Source: Deltaproteobacteria bacterium
Lineage (GTDB): Bacteria; Myxococcota_A; Polyangia; Polyangiales; JADJMO01
Length of the DNA stretch: 41,252 nucleotides
Direction of reading: 5' to 3'
Assembly (NCBI GenBank): GCA_022843175.1
Contig: JALHOE010000066.1
Coordinates: 1 to 41,252, forward strand
The position numbers were made by a program, and so were the translations under genes. Within the stretch, counting starts at the first letter, position 1. Each line of letters opens with the position of its first letter. Of this stretch, positions 23,996 to 32,392 are shown piece by piece. The notes under the pieces were generated by a model. That model was not told where the DNA came from. It saw only the letters and a program-made list of their open reading frames with translations, and did not search any database.

Positions 23996-25252
23996 GTGGA
24001 ACCGACCGTCTACCAGCACGCGGGCATCACCATCCTCGGCAAGCACGATCCCGCGCGACGCGCCGGTCGGCCGAGTCGCATCGCGCTCGTGCTCGCCGGC
24101 GGCGCCATCACCGGCGGGGCGTTCAAGGCCGGTGGCCTGCGCGCCCTCGACGAAATCCTCCGGCGCCGCGCGGCGACGAAGTTCCGCCTCACCGACTTCG
24201 ATCTCTTCGTCGGGCTCTCGGCCGGTTCGGTCCTCGCCAGCGCGCTCGCCGCCGGCATCGAGGCCGACGAGCTCTTTCGCATCACGCTCGGCGAGTCCGA
24301 GCGCTTCGCGCCCATGCGGCCGCTCGACTTCATGCGCCCGAATGTGCGCGAGCCCGCCGAGCGCGCGGCGCTGTTCGTCGCGAAGACCGCGGAGATCCTC
24401 GCCTCTTACGTCTCCGGTCTCGAGGATCCTCGCACCGGCGTCCCGTGGAGCGCCGAGCAGACCGTGCGAAAGCTCGCCAGCGTCGTGGTGCGGCTCGTGC
24501 CGACCGGGCTCTTCGATCCCAACGGCGTCCGCGACTACCTCCGCCGGCAGATCGCCGAGCTCGGCCTCCCCGACGACTTCCGCGAGCTCGAGCGCATCCG
24601 CAACAAGCAGCTGTTCGTCACGTCGGTCGACATGAACACCGGCACCCAGGTCGTGTTCGGTCCCGGCGAACGCTACGCCGGCGTGCGCGTGTCGGACGCC
24701 GTCGCGGCGTCGTGCGGGCTGCCGATCTGGTATCGCACGGTGCGCGTGAAGAACCCGCGCTATCGGGAGCACGGGGAGCGCCGCTGGCTCGACCTCGCAG
24801 ACGGCGGCATCGTGCGCACCGCCAACGTCGGCCTCGCGCTGCGGCGCGGCGCCGATCTCGTCGTCGTCTACAACCCCTTCACGCCGATCAAGTACACCGC
24901 GCCCGACCGCTCGCTCTACGAGCACGGCGCCTACGCGCTCAGCAGCCAGCTCTTCCGCACCGTGCTCGGCTCGCGGCTCGACATCGGCAAGGACAAGATC
25001 ATGCTCGATCCGAGCGTCACCGCCGACGTCGTCTACATCGAGCCGAGCAGCGAGGACCTCGACTTCTTCATGATGAACCCGCTCAACTTCTGGTCGAAGC
25101 GGCGCGCCGCGCAGCACGGCTACGACAGCGTGCGCGGCGCCCTCGGCGAGAACTACGACCCGCTCCGCGCCGTCTTCGCGCGCCACGGCATCGAGCTCGC
25201 CGACGAAGATCTGCGCGCCTCGAGTTCGGCTATTTCGGTACGAGCGGCGTGA
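23996..25252 (+). CDS. Patatin-like phospholipase
   Basis: 418 residues from GTG 23996. Oxyanion segment LVLAGGAITGGAFKAGGLRAL (GGxxxGGA type) at about 30-50, nucleophile elbow GLSAGS with Ser75, and catalytic Asp in ADGGI (Asp269) form the Ser-Asp dyad of patatins. No signal peptide, so probably cytoplasmic or secreted by a non-Sec route. Substrates are expected to be phospholipids or acyl esters. The C-terminal ~100 residues (VVVYNPFTPIKYTAPDRSLYEHGAYALSSQLF) are conserved-looking but not assigned. Its last 23 bp overlap the convergent esterase gene. Confidence 0.9.
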   Translation: MEPTVYQHAGITILGKHDPARRAGRPSRIALVLAGGAITGGAFKAGGLRALDEILRRRAATKFRLTDFDLFVGLSAGSVLASALAAGIEADELFRITLGESERFAPMRPLDFMRPNVREPAERAALFVAKTAEILASYVSGLEDPRTGVPWSAEQTVRKLASVVVRLVPTGLFDPNGVRDYLRRQIAELGLPDDFRELERIRNKQLFVTSVDMNTGTQVVFGPGERYAGVRVSDAVAASCGLPIWYRTVRVKNPRYREHGERRWLDLADGGIVRTANVGLALRRGADLVVVYNPFTPIKYTAPDRSLYEHGAYALSSQLFRTVLGSRLDIGKDKIMLDPSVTADVVYIEPSSEDLDFFMMNPLNFWSKRRAAQHGYDSVRGALGENYDPLRAVFARHGIELADEDLRASSSAISVRAA

Positions 25253-25958
25253 GGAAGTCGCGTGTCTCGCGCAGCGCGAGCTCGTCGACGCCGTGCGCGA
25301 GATCCGGGTGGACTCGGGTCATCACCTGGACGCCGTAGCCCTCGAGGGTCTTGGCGGACGAGAACGCGAACATGACCGGGATCACCGGATCGCGCGCGCC
25401 GTGCACGATCAGCACCGGCGCGCTCGCGCCCGCCGCGGGCTTCTCGTCGTCGGCGTAGCGCCCGGACAGCGCCGCGACCGCGAGCGGCGCGGGCCGTCGG
25501 TGGGTGGCGAGCCACAGCGAGACGATCGCGCCCTGGGAGAAGCCGACGAGCACGACGCGATCGCGCGCGAGCTTGCGGGCGTCGAGCTGCGCGTCGAGCC
25601 ACAGCGAGACCCGCTCGCCCGCCTGCTTCACGCGGCCGGGCCGATTGTCGTCGTCGAGCCCCTGCCGGCTGAACCATTGGCGGCCCCCGCCGCCTCCCTC
25701 GAAGGGATCGAACCCGTCGGGGACGAGCAGCTCGGCGCTCGGCATCGATGACCGGAGCGCCCGCGCGATCGACGCAAACCCCGCGGCGTTGTCGCCGATG
25801 CCGTGGAGGAAGACCGCGAGGTACTGCGGGGGCGTCGTGGTCGCAGCGATGGAGACCCCCTGAAAACTGGGCGCAGCGGGCAACGGAGGGGACTCCTTTC
25901 GCTCGGCGGGCGCGCGCGTGCAGCCGAGGGCGATCGTGACGACGAGGCAGCGCAACAC
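25230..25958 (-). CDS. Lipoprotein alpha/beta-hydrolase (carboxylesterase/phospholipase family)
   Basis: 242 residues from GTG 25958, chosen because MLRCLVVTIALGC is then an ideal lipoprotein signal with an IALGC lipobox; longer versions bury it. Catalytic triad in the PF02230-type layout: LVGFSQGAIVSLW nucleophile (Ser141), Asp in HGARDPVIPV and His in PDLAHGVDE. YLAVFLHGIGDNAAGF supplies the oxyanion loop. It should be a membrane-anchored esterase acting outside the cytoplasm. It is tail-to-tail with the patatin gene, overlapping 23 bp; two lipid-ester hydrolases side by side suggest a shared lipid-processing role (inference). Confidence 0.87.
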   Translation of the reverse strand: MLRCLVVTIALGCTRAPAERKESPPLPAAPSFQGVSIAATTTPPQYLAVFLHGIGDNAAGFASIARALRSSMPSAELLVPDGFDPFEGGGGGRQWFSRQGLDDDNRPGRVKQAGERVSLWLDAQLDARKLARDRVVLVGFSQGAIVSLWLATHRRPAPLAVAALSGRYADDEKPAAGASAPVLIVHGARDPVIPVMFAFSSAKTLEGYGVQVMTRVHPDLAHGVDELALRETRDFLTPLVPK

Positions 25959-26051
25959 CGCCTCACGATAGCGCGTCGTGGAGCCGCGCCTCGTTTGGTC
26001 ATCGCGCCCGGGCTGCACTCTCCGGCACGGCGATTGAAGGCCGTAGCCGGC

Positions 26052-26504
26052 ATGAGTCACATCCAAACGATCCTGGTGCCGATGGACGGATCACCCGCCT
26101 CGATCGCTGCGCTGATGCAGGCGGTCGCGCTCGCCGAGCACCTCGATGCTGCGATCGAGGTGCTCTCCGTGAACGCAGCCGACGCGCTCGAGCCCGATCT
26201 GGAGCTCGAGGATGCGGTCGCCACCGCGCAGAGGAGGCTCGGCACGCGCCTGAGCCGGCGAACCGTGACCGGCGATCCCGTCCGCCAGATCCTCGACGCG
26301 GCCGAGGTCGGGAGCCACGGTCTCATCGTGATGGGGACGCACGGACGCGTCGGCCGGCTGCACGCGCTGATCGGTAGCGTCGCCGAGAGCATCGTGCGCA
26401 ACGCGCCCTGTCCGGTGTTGACGGTGCGGGCGGCGGGAGCGGCCGAGGAGTCGTTCTCCGAGCGTGTCCACCACCGCGCGGGGATCGCCCGGCCCACGCA
26501 CTGA
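26052..26504 (+). CDS. Universal stress protein (UspA family)
   Basis: 150 residues from ATG 26052. Single Usp domain with N-terminal ILVPMDGSPASIAALMQAVALAEHL, then VMGTHGRVGRLHALIGSVAESIV, which fits the ATP-binding pattern G-2x-G-9x-G-S/T, and PCPVLTVRA. So it is an ATP-binding type. The final ~20 residues (FSERVHHRAGIARPTH) are an extension. It ends 10 bp before hppA on the same strand and a CBS protein follows, giving a stress/energy trio that is probably co-transcribed. Confidence 0.93.
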   Translation: MSHIQTILVPMDGSPASIAALMQAVALAEHLDAAIEVLSVNAADALEPDLELEDAVATAQRRLGTRLSRRTVTGDPVRQILDAAEVGSHGLIVMGTHGRVGRLHALIGSVAESIVRNAPCPVLTVRAAGAAEESFSERVHHRAGIARPTH

Positions 26505-26514
26505 AGCGGCCGCC

Positions 26515-28647
26515 ATGGCCGCCTGGCTCGTCCTCGTGCTCGCGATCGGCGCGCTCACGCTCGTCGCCGCGGCGCTGCTCGCGCGCCGCGTGCTCCGCGC
26601 CTCGCCCGGGCCCGACGAGCTGCAGAGCATCGCGGCGGCGATTCGGGTCGGGGCCCACGCGTTCTTCCGCCGGCAGTACCGCACGGTCGCGGTGCTCGCG
26701 CTGATCGTGGCCGCGCTCGTGTTCGCCGCGCTCGGCGCGAGATCCGGCGTCGCCGCGGCGACCAGCGTCAGCTTCCTCGTCGGCGCGATCTGCTCCGGCC
26801 TCGCGGGCTACTTCGCGATGTTCGTGTCGCTTCGCGCGAACGTCCGGGTCGCGCACGCGGCGGGGGCGTCGATGCGAGAGGCGCTGCACCTCGCCCTCCT
26901 CGGAGGCGCGGCGGCAGGGCTCGCGATCGTCGCGAGCGCGCTCCTCGGGGTCGCCTCGTTGTTCCTGCTGTTCGGCGGGCTCGCCGCGCCGACGACGGTG
27001 CCCTACCAGCTGGTGGGCTTCGCGTTCGGCGCGAGCTTCGTGGCCCTGTTCGCGCAGCTCGGCGGCGGGATCTACACCAAGGCCGCCGACCTCGGCGCGG
27101 ATCTGGTGGGCAAGGTGGAGCAGGGCATCCCGGAGGACGATCCGCGTAACCCGGCGGTGATCGCCGATCTCGTGGGCGACAACGTCGGCGACTGCGCGGG
27201 GCGTGGCGCCGACCTCTTCGAGTCGGTGGCGGCGGAGAACATCGGCGCGATGATCCTCGGGGTCGCCCTCTACCGACGCTTCGGCGTGGCCGGTGTCGTC
27301 TTTCCGCTGGTCGCCTCCGCCCTCGGGCTCCTCGCGTCGATCGCGGGGCTGCTCTCGGTGCGCACGCGACGCGAGACCGACGATCCGCTCAGAGCGATGA
27401 CGCGGGGGTACCTCGTGACGACGCTCGTCGCGGCCGTGGGCCTGTTCTTCTTGGTGCGCGAGCTCCTTGGCGGAGACGGCTTCCTGCTCGCGGCCGCGCT
27501 GCTCGGCCTCGTCGCGAGCGCGGCGTTCGCGACGCTCGCGCGCTACTACACCTCGGGCCGGCGCCGGCCGGTGCGCAGCATCGCCGAGAGCTCGGTCACT
27601 GGCGCCGCGACCAACGTGATCGCCGGCCTCGCGGTGGCGTTCGAGTGCACGGCGCTGCCCGCGCTCACCATCTCGGCGGCGCTGCTCGGGTCCTATTACT
27701 GCGGCCTGGAGAGCATGCCGGGCGTCCCCGGCGCGGGGCTCTACGGCACCGCGGTCGCGACGGTGGGGATGCTCTCGACCGTTGGGTTCGTCCTCTCGAT
27801 GGACATCTTCGGTCCGATCACCGACAACGCCGGCGGCATCGTCGAGATGTCGGGCCAGCCGGCGCACGTCCGCGCGCGCACCGACCGCCTCGATGCCGTC
27901 GGCAACACCACCAAGGCGCTGACCAAGGGCTACGCGATCGGCTCGGCCGCGCTCGCGTCGTTCCTCTTGTTCTCGGCGTACCTCGATACGGTGACGCTGC
28001 TCGTTCGCGACAAGCTCCGCGCCGCTTCGGATCCGGCCGCCGCGAGCTACGACTTCGTCGCGGTCGACATCGCCAAGGTCCCCGTGTTCGTCGCGGCGCT
28101 CCTCGGGGCGACCGTGGTGTTCCTCTTCAGCGCCTTCGCGATCCGCGCCGTGGTGCGCGACGCCAACGCGTTGATCGAGGAGGTGCGCCGTCAATTTCGT
28201 GACAAACCGGGGATCCTCGCGCGCACGACGAAGCCGGACTTCGGGCGGTGCGTGGACCTCGCGACCGCCTCGGCGTTGCGTGGGATGATCGCGCCCGGCT
28301 TGCTCGCGGTGGGCGCGCCGGTCGCGATCGGCGTGCTGTTGCGTCTCGCCGCGCCGCGGGCCGACGCCACGCTCGGCGCGGAGTGCGTCGCGGCGACGCT
28401 GATGGTCGGGACGATCGCGGGCGTGCTGCTCGCGCTGCTCATGAACACCGGCGGGGGCGCCGAGGACAACGCCAAGAAGCTGATCGAGACCGGCCGCTTC
28501 GGCGGCAAGGGCTCGGCGGCGCACGAGGCCGCGATCATCGGCGACGCGGTCGGCGATCCGTTGAAGGACACCGCGGGACCCTCGCTCCACGTCCTCGTCA
28601 AGCTGCTCGCCGCCGTGGCGCTCGTGGCGGCTCCGCTCTTCGTGTGA
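26515..28647 (+). CDS. hppA: Membrane-bound proton-translocating pyrophosphatase, K+-independent type
   Basis: 710 residues from ATG 26515, about 16 hydrophobic segments. It couples PPi hydrolysis to H+ export across the inner membrane. The PPi/Mg site is complete: DLGADLVGKVEQGIPEDDPRN, ADLVGDNVGDCAGRGADLFES and, near the C-terminus, NTGGGAEDNAKKLIE, GKGSAAHEAAIIGDAVGDPLKDTAGPS. At GNTTKALTKGYAIGSAAL the residues Lys467 and Thr470 are those of K+-independent enzymes (K+-dependent ones have Ala and Gly/other), so H+ pumping without K+ need is predicted from family knowledge. Located between uspA-like and CBS genes. Confidence 0.96.
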   Translation: MAAWLVLVLAIGALTLVAAALLARRVLRASPGPDELQSIAAAIRVGAHAFFRRQYRTVAVLALIVAALVFAALGARSGVAAATSVSFLVGAICSGLAGYFAMFVSLRANVRVAHAAGASMREALHLALLGGAAAGLAIVASALLGVASLFLLFGGLAAPTTVPYQLVGFAFGASFVALFAQLGGGIYTKAADLGADLVGKVEQGIPEDDPRNPAVIADLVGDNVGDCAGRGADLFESVAAENIGAMILGVALYRRFGVAGVVFPLVASALGLLASIAGLLSVRTRRETDDPLRAMTRGYLVTTLVAAVGLFFLVRELLGGDGFLLAAALLGLVASAAFATLARYYTSGRRRPVRSIAESSVTGAATNVIAGLAVAFECTALPALTISAALLGSYYCGLESMPGVPGAGLYGTAVATVGMLSTVGFVLSMDIFGPITDNAGGIVEMSGQPAHVRARTDRLDAVGNTTKALTKGYAIGSAALASFLLFSAYLDTVTLLVRDKLRAASDPAAASYDFVAVDIAKVPVFVAALLGATVVFLFSAFAIRAVVRDANALIEEVRRQFRDKPGILARTTKPDFGRCVDLATASALRGMIAPGLLAVGAPVAIGVLLRLAAPRADATLGAECVAATLMVGTIAGVLLALLMNTGGGAEDNAKKLIETGRFGGKGSAAHEAAIIGDAVGDPLKDTAGPSLHVLVKLLAAVALVAAPLFV

Positions 28648-28681
28648 GCTCACGGCTCGGCGATTGATCTACGTTGGAGCC

Positions 28682-29086
28682 ATGCACGCCCGCGACGCGA
28701 TGACCGAGCATCCCGAGACCGTCACCGGAGACCAGACCCTCGCCGACGCGCTCCAGCGCTTGGGCGCGCTCGACGTCCGGCACCTGCCCGTCGTCGACCG
28801 GGGCGGTCGCCTGATCGGCATGCTCAGCGAGCGGGACGTGCTCGGCGCGCTCGGCCCCCCGGGCACACCGGTCGAGCTGATCGACCGCACCTTCGCGCGC
28901 ACCGTCGACACGCTGATGACGCCGGACGTCCTCGCCGCCGAACCCGACAGCCCGCTTGTCGACCTCGTCGACGCGATGATCCACAAGAAGGTCGGCGCGA
29001 TGCCGATCATCGACGCGGACCGCGTCGTCGTCGGGATCGTGAGCTACGTCGACGTCCTGCGCGTGGTGCGCGATCGGCTCGCCTAG
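28682..29086 (+). CDS. Two-CBS-domain protein
   Basis: 134 residues from ATG 28682, little more than a CBS pair. CBS1: MTEHPETVTGDQTLADALQRLGALDVRHLPVVDRGGRLIGMLSERDVL; CBS2: MTPDVLAAEPDSPLVDLVDAMIHKKVGAMPIIDADRVVVGIVSYVDVL. CBS pairs bind adenylates and often act as energy sensors. It is 34 bp after hppA and in the same direction, so it may sense energy state together with the UspA-like ATP binder and the pyrophosphatase (inference). Confidence 0.93.
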   Translation: MHARDAMTEHPETVTGDQTLADALQRLGALDVRHLPVVDRGGRLIGMLSERDVLGALGPPGTPVELIDRTFARTVDTLMTPDVLAAEPDSPLVDLVDAMIHKKVGAMPIIDADRVVVGIVSYVDVLRVVRDRLA

Positions 29087-29125
29087 GCTAGATCCAGAGG
29101 TTGCGTCGACCGCTCACGGCCGAAT

Positions 29126-29209
29126 AGGCGCGCGCGTAAGCGAGCGCCTACCGGTGCGAATGGTGCGAATGGTGCGAATCACCGAGGCGCTCGCTGACGC
29201 GCGCGCCTA
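29126..29209. repeat. Inverted pair of the dispersed palindromic repeat around three 9-bp tandem repeats
   Basis: Copy 2 of the 25-bp palindrome is at 29126-29150 (identical to 23897-23921). Copy 3 is at 29185-29209 in the opposite orientation with one mismatch (TGA for TTA in the loop) over 24 bp. Between them GGTGCGAAT is repeated three times head to tail (29153-29179). The block fills the gap between the convergent CBS and chromate transporter genes and could fold as nested hairpins, so a bidirectional terminator is likely. Confidence 0.75.
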
Positions 29210-29216
29210 CATCCGG

Positions 29217-30404
29217 CTACGCGGGAAGCACCCACTGGCCCGCGGCCGCCATCCCGAGCACGACGAGCCACGGCGGCGCCTTCCAGTGCTCGAGGAGACC
29301 GAACGAGACGAGCGCGGCGACGACGTCCCTGCTGCCGCGCACGCCCTCGGTGATCACCGGGCTGTAGAGCGCGGCGAGGAGCACGCCGACGACCGAGGCG
29401 TTCGCGCCCGCGAGCGCCGCCTGTGCCCAACGCTTCGCTCGCAGCCGATGCCAGAAGGGTAGGGCGCCGCCGATGAGCAGCCACGCCGGGAGGAAGATCG
29501 CGAACAGGCAGAGGACGCCGTTCACCCACCGGTGCCCGTTCGGGCTCATCGCGGCGCCGAGGTACCCGGCGAACGCGAACAGCGGCCCGGGGAGCGCCTG
29601 CGCGGCGCCGTAGCCGGCGAGGAACTGATCGTTGGTGAGCCACCCCCTCGGCACCACCTCCGCGCGGAGCAGCGGGAGGACGACGTGTCCGCCGCCGAAC
29701 ACCAGCGAGCCCGCGCGGTAGAAGCTGTCGAACATCGCGAACGCGCGGCTCCCGGTCGCCGATGCGACCGCCGGCGACGCCACGAGCAGCGCTGCGAACG
29801 CCACGAGCGCGAGCGCGGCGACGAGGTGACGGCGGCCCTCGACGGCCGGCACGACCGCCGCGGGCTCGTGGCGATAGAGCCAGAACCCCGCGAGCCCGCC
29901 GGCGGCGATGACGGAGACCTGCGCGAGCGCACCCGGGACCGCGAGGAGGACTCCGGCCGAGAGCAGGCACAGCGACACCCGCGCGCGATCGGTGCAGAGC
30001 TTCTTGCCCATGCCCCACACCGCCCGGGCGACGACCGCGACCGCGGCGAGCTTGAGCCCGTGCAGCCAGCCGGCGCTCCGCAGATCGCCGGCGATGGCGA
30101 CGCCATATGCGAAGGCGATCATCAGGAGAGCCGAGGGGAGCGTGAAGCACACGGACGCGACGAGCGCCCCGAGCAGCCCCGCGCGCTGCATCCCGAGCGC
30201 GAAGACAACCTGACTGCTCGCCGGGCCGGGGAGGAACTGGCAGAGCGCGACGAGATCGCCGTAGTGCGCGTCGTCGACCCACGCGCGCTTCTCGACCAGC
30301 TCCGCGCGGAGATAGCCGAGGTGCGCGATCGGTCCCCCGAACGACAGGCTCCCGAGCTCGAGGAAGACCCCGGCGATCTCCACGAGCCGGCTCACGGGAC
30401 CCAC
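29217..30404 (-). CDS. chrA: Chromate transporter, ChrA family
   Basis: 395 residues from GTG 30404 (further in-frame GTG at 30395). Long-chain two-domain CHR protein with about 10-12 hydrophobic segments. Signature motifs in each half: SLSFGGPIAHLGYLRAELVEKRAWVDDAHYGDLVALCQFLPGPASSQ and GSLVFGGGHVVLPLLRAEVVPRGWLTNDQFLAGYGAAQALPGPLFAFAGYLGA. Members export chromate, driven by the membrane potential; specificity is inferred from the family and no chrB regulator is nearby. It converges on the CBS gene across the repeat block at 29126-29209. Confidence 0.92.
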   Translation of the reverse strand: MGPVSRLVEIAGVFLELGSLSFGGPIAHLGYLRAELVEKRAWVDDAHYGDLVALCQFLPGPASSQVVFALGMQRAGLLGALVASVCFTLPSALLMIAFAYGVAIAGDLRSAGWLHGLKLAAVAVVARAVWGMGKKLCTDRARVSLCLLSAGVLLAVPGALAQVSVIAAGGLAGFWLYRHEPAAVVPAVEGRRHLVAALALVAFAALLVASPAVASATGSRAFAMFDSFYRAGSLVFGGGHVVLPLLRAEVVPRGWLTNDQFLAGYGAAQALPGPLFAFAGYLGAAMSPNGHRWVNGVLCLFAIFLPAWLLIGGALPFWHRLRAKRWAQAALAGANASVVGVLLAALYSPVITEGVRGSRDVVAALVSFGLLEHWKAPPWLVVLGMAAAGQWVLPA

Positions 30405-30465
30405 GAGGCGACTCTACACTGCCCGCGACCGAGGATTGGTTGCCCCGTCACTCGAGTACGGGCGA

Positions 30466-30493
30466 GTGCAACTCTGAGATAATCTGGCTGCAC
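30466..30493. promoter_or_regulatory. Dyad around a -10-like box upstream of LysR
   Basis: GTGCA (30466-30470) and TGCAC (30489-30493) are inverted arms around GATAAT (30478-30483), a good -10 match 14 nt before the LysR ATG (30497). TGCAAC at 30467-30472 equals the right half-site of the dyad at 31483-31499, suggesting autoregulation. No convincing -35 box is seen. Confidence 0.45.
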
Positions 30494-30496
30494 CGG

Positions 30497-31483
30497 ATGG
30501 AATCGACAGACTTCGGGCTCCTCGTGTCACTCGACGCGCTTCTGCAGGAGGGCAGCGTGACGGGCGCGGCCCGTCGGGTCGGCCTCTCGACCCCGGCGAT
30601 GAGCCACGCGCTCGCGCGGATTCGCGAGCGACTCGGCGATCCGATCCTCGTGCGCTCGGGGCGCGGCATGCTGCTGACGCCGCGCGCCGAGGCGCTCAAG
30701 CCCCGGGTTCACGGCGTCGTCAATGAAGCACGACGAACGCTGGAGCCCGAGCGCCCCTTCGTCGCGAGCGAGCTCTCCCGAACGTTCGTGGTGCACGCGA
30801 CGGACTATGTCCTGGCGATCCTCGGCGCCGCGGTCGACCGCATCCTCCGGGACGAGGCGCCCGCGGTTTGCGTGCGCTACGTGCCGAACACGCCCGACGA
30901 TCCCGCGCTGCTCCGCGATCGAGGCTCCGACCTCGCCGTGGGCATCTACGGCGAGCTGCCCGCCGAGATGCGAAACCGACGGCTCCTCACCGACCGCTTC
31001 GTCTGCGTCGTTCGCCGGGGTCACCCGGCCACCAAGAAGCGCTTCACGCTCGAGCACTTCATCGGCCTCCGCCACATCCAGGTCGCGCCCCGAGGCAAGC
31101 CCGGTGGTTACGTCGACGACGTGCTGCGCGAGCGCGGCCTCACTCGCACGGTCGCGCGCGCGGTGCCGTACTTCATGACCGCCCTCCAGCTCGCCGCCGC
31201 GACCGACTACGTCCTCACGATCTCCGAGCGGATCGCCGCGCGCTTCGCAGAGTCTCTTGCGCTGGAGCTGCTCGAGGCGCCCGTGAAGCTCCGCCCCTAC
31301 GCGCTGAGCCTTGTTTGGCACCCGCGGGTAGAGGGCGACGCCGGCCATCGCTTTCTTCGCGAGGTCTTCCTGCGCGCGTCGAAGGAGGCGGCCGGTGACC
31401 GCCACGACGAGCCGCGCACTCGTCTCGATCCGACCGACCCCACCTCGGGGCAGGCCCGCAAGCGCGTCCGCCGGACTCGATAG
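30497..31483 (+). CDS. LysR-family transcriptional regulator (NodD/PcpR-like N-terminus)
   Basis: 328 residues from ATG 30497 (MESTDFGLLVSLDALLQEGS). The HTH reads TGAARRVGLSTPAMSHALARIRERLGDPILVRSGRGMLLTPRA, a variant typical of the LysR subgroup that begins D-x-x-LL-x-x-DALL. The effector domain spans about 95-300. The C-terminal ~25 residues are a basic tail. Its stop overlaps the first dyad of the downstream DJ-1 promoter, and the next three genes run in the same direction; it is the obvious candidate regulator of that cassette. A very similar regulator is at 35078. Confidence 0.92.
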   Translation: MESTDFGLLVSLDALLQEGSVTGAARRVGLSTPAMSHALARIRERLGDPILVRSGRGMLLTPRAEALKPRVHGVVNEARRTLEPERPFVASELSRTFVVHATDYVLAILGAAVDRILRDEAPAVCVRYVPNTPDDPALLRDRGSDLAVGIYGELPAEMRNRRLLTDRFVCVVRRGHPATKKRFTLEHFIGLRHIQVAPRGKPGGYVDDVLRERGLTRTVARAVPYFMTALQLAAATDYVLTISERIAARFAESLALELLEAPVKLRPYALSLVWHPRVEGDAGHRFLREVFLRASKEAAGDRHDEPRTRLDPTDPTSGQARKRVRRTR

Positions 31484-31549
31484 TTGCACGCGATGCAACT
31501 GTGAATTCATTGGTGCTGCATTGCCTGCACACCATGCAGGCTCGATATT
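31483..31549 (+). promoter_or_regulatory. Promoter of the DJ-1 cassette with two matching LysR-type dyads
   Basis: Dyad 1 is GTTGCA-N5-TGCAAC (31483-31499), overlapping the LysR stop; dyad 2 is CCTGCA-N5-TGCAGG (31524-31540). Both have 6-bp arms, a 5-nt spacer and the core TGCA-N5-TGCA; centres are 41 bp apart, close to four helical turns. A candidate promoter TTGCCT (31521-31526), 17 bp, GATATT (31544-31549) matches sigma-70 boxes at 4 of 6 each, and dyad 2 overlaps its -35 and spacer. The DJ-1 ATG follows 44 bp later. Confidence 0.65.
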
Positions 31550-31592
31550 CGTTCGCGCAGGAACATCCCGTCCTCGACCAGGAGCGAACGAC

Positions 31593-32363
31593 ATGAGCCT
31601 CAGAGACCCGAACCGATCGAACAAGAACAAGCCCAAGCGCGTCGCGATCGTCATCGCCAACCCGACGACCTCCAGCACCACCGGGTGGCCCGTGGGCTTC
31701 TGGTGGTCGGAGCTGACGCACCCGTACTACGCGTTTCACGAGGCGGGCTACGAGGTGGAGGTCTTCAGCCCCGCCGGCGGCAAGTGTGAAGCGGACGGCA
31801 TGAGCGATCCTCGGGACGCGAGCGGCTACTCCGCCTCCGATCTCATCAGCATGGGCTTCATCAACACGCCGAGCCTCGCGGCGTTGGTCGAGAAGACGAA
31901 GCCCGTCTCCGAGATCAACGTCGCTCGCTTCGACGCCATCGTCGTCGCTGGCGGTCAGGCGCCGATGTTCAGCTTCGAGCAGGCCACCGACCTGCACAAG
32001 AAGTTCGTCGAGTTCTACGAGTCCGGGAAGATCGCCTGCGCGCTCTGCCACGGTGTGGCGTTGCTCCGCTACGCGAAGCTCTCGAGCGGCGAGCTGCTCG
32101 CGAAGGGCAAGACGATCACCGGCTTCGCCAACGTCGAGGAGGACTTCGCCGACCGTGCCGTCCGGAGCATGGGCGCGCTGCCCGCGGACAAGCACCTCAT
32201 GCCGTGGCGCATCGAGGACGAGCTCGAGAAGCTCGGCGCGAATTTCGTGCAAGCGGGTATGTGGCGCGGCTACGCGGTTCGCGACGGCAACCTCATCACC
32301 GGCCAGCAGAACTTCTCGGGCACCGAGACCGCGAACCTCGTCATCGAGACCCTCGGCCGCTGA
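31593..32363 (+). CDS. DJ-1/PfpI family protein (class I glutamine amidotransferase-like)
   Basis: 256 residues from ATG 31593 with GGAG 8 nt upstream. Rossmann-like DJ-1/ThiJ/PfpI fold: KRVAIVIANPTTS, YYAFHEAGYEVEVFSPAGGK, FDAIVVAGGQAPMFSF and the nucleophile elbow ACALCHGVALL with Cys152 followed by His153. The early Glu-containing and late NFSGTETANLVIETL segments fit the Hsp31-like/type 1 GATase-like subgroup. Members include glyoxalase III, protease/chaperone and isocyanide hydratase types; the exact reaction is not determinable. First gene of a three-gene cassette with SnoaL/ABM and ABM-membrane proteins, pointing to detoxification of reactive carbonyls or quinones (inference). Confidence 0.9.
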   Translation: MSLRDPNRSNKNKPKRVAIVIANPTTSSTTGWPVGFWWSELTHPYYAFHEAGYEVEVFSPAGGKCEADGMSDPRDASGYSASDLISMGFINTPSLAALVEKTKPVSEINVARFDAIVVAGGQAPMFSFEQATDLHKKFVEFYESGKIACALCHGVALLRYAKLSSGELLAKGKTITGFANVEEDFADRAVRSMGALPADKHLMPWRIEDELEKLGANFVQAGMWRGYAVRDGNLITGQQNFSGTETANLVIETLGR

Positions 32364-32392
32364 GCGCGGATCCCGACCACAGGAGCCCGCGC

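Noticed and set aside
26323-28653. Minus-strand open frame of about 775 codons over hppA
   Set aside because: Arg/His/Glu-rich antisense frame to a clear pyrophosphatase.
29153-29179. Three GGTGCGAAT units as replication iterons
   Set aside because: Only three 9-bp copies, no AT-rich region and no rep gene; inside a repeat block between convergent genes.
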